Shown in pieces: positions 6,828 through 11,886 of a DNA stretch of 11,886 bases. The stretch is taken from contig CALRZB010000063.1 in NCBI GenBank assembly GCA_943372555.1, positions 1 through 11,886 on the forward strand. The letters are read 5' to 3'. Position numbers and translations under genes: made by a program. The notes under the pieces are model-generated. The model did no database searches. It was given only the letters and a program-made list of their open reading frames with translations, and was not told the origin of the DNA. Each line of letters begins with the position of its first letter. Position 1 is the first letter of the stretch. This DNA comes from JAIXWP01 sp943372555. Lineage in GTDB: Bacteria; Bacteroidota; Bacteroidia; Flavobacteriales_D; Sanyastnellaceae.

Positions 6828-7522
6828 TAATTGGCGAATGAGTGAACATCGCTTTCTATAACAGTTCCATTCTCAACAAGTAGTATCCGACTGCTAAACT
6901 TTTGCATTGTAGCATAATCATGCGATGCCATTAATACTGTTGTGCCGGATTTACTAATTGCTAAAAGTAAGTTGAGAATTTCGAGACTCGTTTGAGGGTC
7001 GAGATTACCAGTGGGCTCATCGGCAAGAATAAGATGAGGTGTATTTAGTAATGCTCGAGCGATTGCAATGCGCTGTTGCTCGCCTCCGCTCAATTGATGA
7101 GTCATGTTTCCACCCTTTCCATCAAGACCAACCAAATCAAGTACACTAGACATTCGGCTTTCCATTGCTTTATTATCATTCCAACCAGTAGCTCGCAATA
7201 CGAATTCTAGATTGTCATTCACTGAGCGGTCTGTGAGCAATTCGAAATCCTGAAAAATGATTCCCAATTTTCTTCTTAGAAAAGGCACTTGCGAACGTTT
7301 GATGTTATGAAGGTCATATCCACAGCAGTGCCCCGTTCCTGAAGTTAGAGGTAAATCTGCATAAAGTGATTTAAGCAAGCTGCTCTTTCCTGATCCTGTG
7401 CGACCGATGAGATAAATGAATTCACCACTATGTACTTCCAGATTGACGTCTTTGAGTACTACGTTTTCACGTTGTTGGATTTGTGCATTCTCAAGTTTGA
7501 TAACCACTTCAGGATTTGACAT
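6827..7522 (-). CDS. ftsE: Cell division ABC transporter ATPase FtsE
   Basis: A 231-residue ABC ATPase with Walker A GRTGSGKS (40-47), Q-loop FQDF (Q91), signature LSGGEQQR (144-151), Walker B LILADEP (164-170, catalytic E169), D-loop and switch H201 in ASHDY. The segment FQDFELLTDRSVNDNLEFVL with the GRTGSGKSSLLKSLY start is typical of Bacteroidota FtsE, which works with the membrane protein FtsX at the division site to control periplasmic peptidoglycan hydrolases. The closest alternative is a LolD/MacB-type exporter ATPase; length and the motif set favour FtsE. No ftsX is in the window, consistent with unlinked ftsE and ftsX in many Bacteroidota, so the partner must be elsewhere. The stop codon overlaps the start of the GT2 gene. 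The 77-base gap to the upstream beta-barrel gene has no terminator and no good promoter element, so ftsE may be read through from upstream. Confidence 0.88.
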   Translation of the reverse strand: MSNPEVVIKLENAQIQQRENVVLKDVNLEVHSGEFIYLIGRTGSGKSSLLKSLYADLPLTSGTGHCCGYDLHNIKRSQVPFLRRKLGIIFQDFELLTDRSVNDNLEFVLRATGWNDNKAMESRMSSVLDLVGLDGKGGNMTHQLSGGEQQRIAIARALLNTPHLILADEPTGNLDPQTSLEILNLLLAISKSGTTVLMASHDYATMQKFSSRILLVENGTVIESDVHSFAN

Positions 7523-7599
7523 CGCTTTTCTAATTATGGCTACAAGTTACATTTTGAAAAAATAGAAATACTTCACTAATTCGAAGATTATCAACATCA

Positions 7600-8262
7600 T
7601 CAGTTGAAGTAGAAGCGAAACGCGATAACATCTCTTTTTACTCCGTCGATATTGTTAGTATAATAGTCCTTGTCAGTTGATTTAATTAAGTTGGATAAGC
7701 CAAGACTATACGCTACTTCCATGCGCATAGCTGTGTTTTTAAGCGCGATTTTCTTCGAAATGGCAAAATCTATATTGAAGCCTACTTCATTGGTTTCAGG
7801 GTGGATACTATTGAACAGAGGTAACGGAAATATCGCTCTTGGTCCAATGCCTAGTGAGAATGGGTAAGACTTCTGAAAGTGATACATGACCATTACCGGC
7901 AATTCGATCGTTACAGGAAATACATAGCCCTCTTCTTTGTTTTGCTCTCCTGAATCATATTCAATATAAGTTTGAAGAAAGTTCACCTCAGATGCGATGC
8001 GAAACGAATATTCTGGCTTCCCGAACTCATAGAACAGGGCAGCACTCATTCCAATTGCTGATTTTGGTGTTGCAGTCAATACTTTATCTGAACCAGCAAC
8101 GAATTGAGATACTTTATCCATTTTCAAATTTCCAAAAACAACTCCAGCAGAAAGACCAAATCCATCTGCAGAAGCTTGATTCGATTTAGTGGCAGTGCTA
8201 TCTTGAGCATTAGAAATAAATGCGGCAATAACACAAATTGACAATAGAAGAATTTTTTTCAT
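7600..8262 (-). CDS. Outer membrane beta-barrel protein (PorT-like family)
   Basis: A 220-residue exported protein. MKKILLLSICVIAAFISNAQ is a signal peptide with the Bacteroidota-typical end NAQ before D21. The mature part has alternating hydrophobic/polar strands (for example GFGLSAGVVFGNLKM, SAALFYEFG, SFRIASEVNFLQTYIEY, ELPVMVMYHF, PFSLGIGPRAIFPL) and ends VIAFRFYFN, with aromatic residues near the terminus as expected of an outer-membrane strand. This fits the small 8-stranded 'porin family / outer membrane beta-barrel' proteins (PF13568-like). Its precise function is unknown; the PorT label reflects family resemblance, not a proven secretion role. The ATG at 8262 is preferred over a TTG at 8268, because the latter adds only two residues and lies inside the terminator U tract. 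A terminator stem-loop immediately precedes the start, leaving only a U-rich leader. Confidence 0.83.
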   Translation of the reverse strand: MKKILLLSICVIAAFISNAQDSTATKSNQASADGFGLSAGVVFGNLKMDKVSQFVAGSDKVLTATPKSAIGMSAALFYEFGKPEYSFRIASEVNFLQTYIEYDSGEQNKEEGYVFPVTIELPVMVMYHFQKSYPFSLGIGPRAIFPLPLFNSIHPETNEVGFNIDFAISKKIALKNTAMRMEVAYSLGLSNLIKSTDKDYYTNNIDGVKRDVIAFRFYFN

Positions 8263-8266
8263 AATC

Positions 8267-8302
8267 AAAAAAAAAGCCGCCCCGCGATAGACGGGACGGC
8301 TT
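8267..8302 (-). terminator. Rho-independent terminator of the M16 operon, abutting the next start codon
   Basis: Read on the minus strand, AAGCCGTCCCG (8302-8292) and CGGGGCGGCTT (8284-8274) form an 11-bp stem including one U-G wobble, with a 7-base loop, followed by seven further T residues (8273-8267). The opposite strand has an A-C mismatch instead of the wobble and no U tract, so the element works for minus-strand transcription. It lies 23 bases after the M16 lipoprotein stop codon and ends four bases before the ATG of the beta-barrel gene, leaving no space for a separate promoter downstream of it. Confidence 0.9.
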
Positions 8303-8325
8303 GCAATATCTGAAAAATATCTTTC

Positions 8326-10407
8326 TTATTTGAAAAGAGAATCGTCAAGTTTTACATTGATTTCATACGAATCAGTTAACATTTCAAAGGATTGACCGCC
8401 GGCAGTTTGTGTTATTTTACCAGGAATCTTAATGCCTCCGAACTCTTTGTAGTCTGCAAAGATTGTCTCTGTTGTAATGGTTTGCCCATCAACAGTTGAT
8501 GTTCCTACAGATTTTAATTTTAAGCCAGTAGCCACATTATAATAATCACTAGCCACATCGCCATTTGGCTCTTTGATTTCAATTACATAGACGTCTTGTC
8601 CATCTATTACATCAACGCCTTTCAACTCAGCAGTCATGCCGTAGTCTGCATAATGTAGCTCAATCATGAGGTCGATTTGTTGTTTTGAATCCTTCAACTC
8701 AGCTTCTGTCATATCAACTTTTTGACCCATTTGTGATTGGTACCCCGTCTTGCCATCATATACTTGTTTCATAACTTCCATTTCGCCCATTTTAACAGAC
8801 ATCATCAATTTAGAATTGTCTTTCATTCTGGTCGACATGTCAAGTCCCATTCCTTGCATCATGAACTTTCCTTTTTGGTCAAAAGACTTCACAGCAGCCA
8901 ATTTCTCTTTGCCGCCAATTGCTTTAATGTAGCCTTCTAGAACCGAAGTAGTTGTTACACCCGCAGGAGCTGGCTTCATTTCAGAAAATGGAGTTCCATC
9001 AGGATTGTAAACGTCCACTTTGCCTGAAGCAGCAAACATCTTTAATGTGCCGATGATTTCTTTGTTTCCAACTACTGTGATGTAGGCGTTACTTGGTTTG
9101 ATCAATCGTTTAGCCATTGCTTGAACGTCTGCAGCTGTTACAGCATTTAACTTTTGCAAGTATGTTTCATAATAGTCTTTTGGAAGACCATATTTCTCAA
9201 TGTTGAATGCAAAATTTGCGATTGTTTGTGGACGCTCTAATGAACGTGCAAAACTTCCTGTCATGATGTTCTTGATTGTTTGAAGAGTGCTATCAGCGAT
9301 AGGTTCATTCACAAGGCGATCCATTTCGAAAAGAAATTGAACGATAGAACTATCAGTAACCTCATTTCTAACGCTAGCACCAGCACTGAAATAACCAACG
9401 AATTCATCGCTACTAATTTCAGAATATGCACCATATGTGTATGCCTTGTCTTCACGAAGGTTTTGCATCAAACGAGCTTGGAAACCGCTTCCACCGAGTA
9501 CGTTGTTCAATACGTTTGCAACGATATTGTCTTGTGTACCTGGCTTCAAATCGATAGGATAAGTAATATCTATTACAGATTGAACCGCTCCTGTAAGTGG
9601 AACAAAAGCCACTTGATTTCCTGTTGGCGCTTGTGGAGTTTTGAATTTTGCGTTTGTAACATTCGCACGCTGCCAAGAACCAAAATATTTGTTCGCTTGA
9701 ATTTTCGCTTGTTCAGGTGTGATATCACCAACGATAACAAGATATGCCACATTTGGACGGTAGTACTTCTTGTAATAAGCTTCAAGATCTGCACGTGTAA
9801 TCTTCTCTACAGTAGCCTCTGATTGGAATTCTCCATAAGGATGGTCTGCACCATACTTTAGGATGTTTCCAATTTTACCGCTAATAGAATTTGGATCTGT
9901 TTTTTCACTTACCAAGCCAGACTTAGTTTGAACAATAACCTTGTCCAATTCTTCTTGAGGGAATGTTGGGTTCAACAAAACATCAGACATTAAACTCAAG
10001 AATTCTTCGCTATGTTTTGTCAAACAGTTACCAAAGATATTCTTAGCAGAAGTTGAGAATGAAGCTCCAAGAAAATCAACTTGCTCATCAATCTGAGCTT
10101 TTGATTTTGATTTTGTGCCTGCGCTCATTAAGTCACCGGCCATAGAGACATAACCCGCTTTTTCTCCTTCGAAAATTGGATCAGTATCCAAATTTATTGA
10201 ATAAGATACGCGAGGTAATTTGTGGTTTTCTACTACAATAACTTTAAGGCCGTTTTCAAGTTCGAATAATTGGTATTGACCAATTTGAATTTTAGGCGCA
10301 GGACCTGCCGCAGGAACAATCGAGCGGTCGACCTGAATTTCTTTTCCTTTGCAACCTGCTGCGATAATTACAACTGCAGTCAGGAGGGTATATATAATGC
10401 GTTTCAT
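8326..10407 (-). CDS. Non-catalytic M16 peptidase-like lipoprotein with C-terminal LolA-like domain
   Basis: A 693-residue lipoprotein. MKRIIYTLLTAVVIIAAGC is a lipoprotein signal with predicted lipidated Cys19. Residues about 40-465 are two M16 halves: the first lacks HXXEH (AGYVSMAGDLMSAGT at 84-98 occupies that place), while the second carries the conserved R/Y pair region ARLMQNLREDKAYTYGAY (R312, Y325). It is therefore expected not to bind the catalytic zinc, like the partner subunits of M16B heterodimers. From about 488 to 690 there is an added domain starting EGYIKAIGGKEKLAAVKSF, with strands such as DVYVIEIKEP, DYYNVATGLKLKSV and GGIKIPGKITQ, resembling LolA/LppX-type lipoprotein-binding folds. 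The gene starts 27 bases after the catalytic M16 gene; an AAAGGA-like sequence lies upstream of its ATG. It is followed by a terminator. The M16 assignment is firm; the LolA-like assignment rests on pattern only. Confidence 0.9.
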   Translation of the reverse strand: MKRIIYTLLTAVVIIAAGCKGKEIQVDRSIVPAAGPAPKIQIGQYQLFELENGLKVIVVENHKLPRVSYSINLDTDPIFEGEKAGYVSMAGDLMSAGTKSKSKAQIDEQVDFLGASFSTSAKNIFGNCLTKHSEEFLSLMSDVLLNPTFPQEELDKVIVQTKSGLVSEKTDPNSISGKIGNILKYGADHPYGEFQSEATVEKITRADLEAYYKKYYRPNVAYLVIVGDITPEQAKIQANKYFGSWQRANVTNAKFKTPQAPTGNQVAFVPLTGAVQSVIDITYPIDLKPGTQDNIVANVLNNVLGGSGFQARLMQNLREDKAYTYGAYSEISSDEFVGYFSAGASVRNEVTDSSIVQFLFEMDRLVNEPIADSTLQTIKNIMTGSFARSLERPQTIANFAFNIEKYGLPKDYYETYLQKLNAVTAADVQAMAKRLIKPSNAYITVVGNKEIIGTLKMFAASGKVDVYNPDGTPFSEMKPAPAGVTTTSVLEGYIKAIGGKEKLAAVKSFDQKGKFMMQGMGLDMSTRMKDNSKLMMSVKMGEMEVMKQVYDGKTGYQSQMGQKVDMTEAELKDSKQQIDLMIELHYADYGMTAELKGVDVIDGQDVYVIEIKEPNGDVASDYYNVATGLKLKSVGTSTVDGQTITTETIFADYKEFGGIKIPGKITQTAGGQSFEMLTDSYEINVKLDDSLFK

Positions 10408-10434
10408 TTCTTTTTTCCTTTTTGAAGTTGAATA

Positions 10435-11766
10435 TTATTCTGCGTTAGCATCTGCTGGTTTTTGCAAGAAATAAACTACAACTCTATTGTCTTTGTTGTA
10501 ATATTTCTTTGCAGCGTTTTGAATGTCTTCGCGAGTTACAGCAAGGTATTTTTTAATCTCTGTGTTGATCAAATTTGCATCACCATAATACATGTGATAG
10601 TTGGCAAGGCTTTCGGCGATACCAGCCACAGTAGAGTTGGCTTGAATAAAATCAGATTCAACCTGGTTGCGAAGTTTTTGGAATTCTTTCTCGGAAATTA
10701 ACTCCGTTTTTACACGCTCAAATTCAGCGTTCATTGCGTCTTCAACTTGTGCAGGTTCAACTCCCATATTTGCAAGGCTGTATGCCATGGTCAATCCTGG
10801 ATCTTCCACCTCATAGGTAAATGCACCGCTGAAAAGGGCAACTTGTTTTTCTTCTACCAATGAACGATTAAGACGTGAACTTTCACCTTGTGCAAGCACT
10901 TGATTGAGCATATCTACCGCGTAAAATTCAGGAGTTCCTTGAGCTGGGATGTGGTATGCTTGAACAATCATTGGAAGTTGGTCATTGCCCCAAACTGTAT
11001 CGCGAGCCTCACCTTTGTTGATTGGCTCTTGCATTGTTGGACGAGGAATCGCCATTGTTCCTTTTGGAATACTTGCGAAATATTTATTGATCAAAGCTTT
11101 TGCTTGTTCAATATTCATATCACCAGCAATTGAAAGAACTGCGTTGTTTGGAACGTAGAACGTTTTGTAGAAATTGATGAAGTCTTGCTCTTGTGCTGCA
11201 TTCAAATCTTCCATGCTTCCAATAGGAGCCCAGCTATATGGGTGAACATCAAAAGCAAGGTCAAGTGTTGCACCAAACAAATTGCCATAAGGCTGATTGT
11301 CGATACGTTGGCGCTTTTCTTCTTTTACAACCTCACGTTGAGTTTCAATTCCTTGAATTTCAACTTTGGCATGAAGCATACGCTCGCTTTCTAACCAAAG
11401 ACCCAATTCCAATTGATTGCTAGGAAGCAATTCATAGTAGAAAGTACGATCTTGCGATGTGTTGGCATTTAGTCCACCACCTGCATCTTCTACATATTTA
11501 GAATATTGGCCACGACCGATGTTCTCTGATCCTTCAAACAAAAGATGCTCAAAGAAGTGAGCCATCCCTGTGCGTCCTGTAGTTTCATTTTTCGAGCCTA
11601 CGTGGTACATAACGGTAACAGCAACAATTGGTGTGCTGTGATCTTCGTGAAGAATCACGTGAAGTCCGTTTTTCAAATCAAACTCTTGAAATTTGATTTC
11701 CTGTGCTTTTGCAGCCGACCCGAAGAGGAGCGCCGCCAAGAGCATCAGTTTTCCTGTTTTTTTCAT
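10435..11766 (-). CDS. Zinc metallopeptidase, M16 family, catalytic subunit (insulinase/processing-peptidase-like)
   Basis: A 443-residue exported M16B peptidase. MKKTGKLMLLAALLFGSAAKAQ is a signal peptide (cleavage near 21-22). The inverted zinc motif HFFEH (H70, E73, H74) is intact, with the third ligand expected at E149 or E150 in REVVKEEKRQR, about 75 residues later as the family requires. The C-terminal half retains R298 (SSRLNRSLVEE), but the tyrosine of the usual R/Y pair is replaced by L311. It is therefore a catalytic subunit that probably needs the downstream M16 lipoprotein, which has the complementary residues. The likely role is degradation of peptides in the periplasm; substrate unknown. 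An in-frame ATG at 11886 would add 40 residues before the signal peptide and is rejected; the ATG at 11766 opens the signal peptide. It lies eight bases after the stop of a preceding reading frame, suggesting an operon that begins outside the window. Confidence 0.95.
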   Translation of the reverse strand: MKKTGKLMLLAALLFGSAAKAQEIKFQEFDLKNGLHVILHEDHSTPIVAVTVMYHVGSKNETTGRTGMAHFFEHLLFEGSENIGRGQYSKYVEDAGGGLNANTSQDRTFYYELLPSNQLELGLWLESERMLHAKVEIQGIETQREVVKEEKRQRIDNQPYGNLFGATLDLAFDVHPYSWAPIGSMEDLNAAQEQDFINFYKTFYVPNNAVLSIAGDMNIEQAKALINKYFASIPKGTMAIPRPTMQEPINKGEARDTVWGNDQLPMIVQAYHIPAQGTPEFYAVDMLNQVLAQGESSRLNRSLVEEKQVALFSGAFTYEVEDPGLTMAYSLANMGVEPAQVEDAMNAEFERVKTELISEKEFQKLRNQVESDFIQANSTVAGIAESLANYHMYYGDANLINTEIKKYLAVTREDIQNAAKKYYNKDNRVVVYFLQKPADANAE

Positions 11767-11774
11767 GTATTTTT

Positions 11775-11885
11775 CTATTGAAATTTTGGCAAGCGAATGT
11801 AAGAACTGTTCGTCATTTGAGGTGCATTGCTGATATAAATGGTTGAAACTCCGTGTCGAACGGTTTCTTTGGTTGGTTTTACCCA
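11775..11885 (-). CDS. C-terminal end of an unidentified gene upstream of the M16 pair (partial)
   Basis: On the minus strand a frame is open from the window edge to a TAG at 11777-11775 and encodes 36 residues, including VRHGVSTIYISNAPQM and ending SYIRLPKFQ. The composition and codon choice look like real protein, and the stop lies eight bases before the M16 ATG, the spacing expected inside an operon. I do not recognise the family from this fragment. Because a 111-base open frame can occur by chance, this is only a plausible call. Confidence 0.45.
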   Translation of the reverse strand, partial: WVKPTKETVRHGVSTIYISNAPQMTNSSYIRLPKFQ

Positions 11886-11886
11886 T

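Noticed and set aside
9280..9822. 180-residue open frame on the plus strand
   Set aside because: It lies entirely antisense to the M16 lipoprotein, has no recognisable motif and an unusual Cys/Arg-rich composition; the minus-strand gene explains the region.
11767..11886. 40-residue N-terminal extension of the catalytic M16 protein from an ATG at 11886
   Set aside because: It would bury the signal peptide, has no family similarity, and the region reads better in another frame as the end of the preceding gene.

Overview
The window looks like ordinary chromosomal DNA of a Bacteroidota bacterium, perhaps a Cytophagales- or Flavobacteriales-like member; the class cannot be fixed from this stretch. 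The evidence is the set of families (a Bacteroidota-type FtsE, a TPR/PD40/OmpA-like envelope protein, a PorT-like beta-barrel, a paired M16 peptidase locus), signal peptides ending in -NAQ or -KAQ, few strong Shine-Dalgarno sequences, and TAnnTTTG-type -7 promoter elements. I see no phage, transposon, CRISPR, tRNA or rRNA.

Plus-strand half (1 to about 6112): the 3' end of an O-antigen ligase/polymerase-like membrane protein; a complete 2-oxoacid dehydrogenase E2 subunit; a large exported protein with TPRs, a PD40 propeller, a carboxypeptidase-regulatory-like domain, a Lys/Glu/Pro linker and a divergent OmpA-like end; a strong terminator; then a DEDDh exonuclease with an ExoX-like C-terminal domain whose stop codon overlaps the start of a GT4 glycosyltransferase.

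Minus-strand half (11885 down to 6090), in transcription order: the last 36 codons of an unidentified gene, a catalytic M16 metallopeptidase, a lipoprotein M16 homologue without the zinc motif but with a C-terminal LolA-like domain, a terminator, an outer-membrane beta-barrel protein, ftsE, and a GT2 glycosyltransferase overlapping ftsE by one base. The two halves converge, and the glycosyltransferase 3' ends overlap by 23 bp.

The unifying theme is the cell envelope: polysaccharide synthesis (ligase-like protein, GT4, GT2), outer membrane and periplasm (TPR/PD40/OmpA-like protein, beta-barrel, M16 pair) and division (FtsE). E2 and the exonuclease are housekeeping. I found no convincing undescribed system. 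The points most worth a second look are the complementary active-site residues of the M16 pair with its LolA-like fusion, the terminator abutting the start codon of the beta-barrel gene, and the OmpA-like domain that lacks the usual peptidoglycan-binding residues. All intergenic stretches are under 180 bp.
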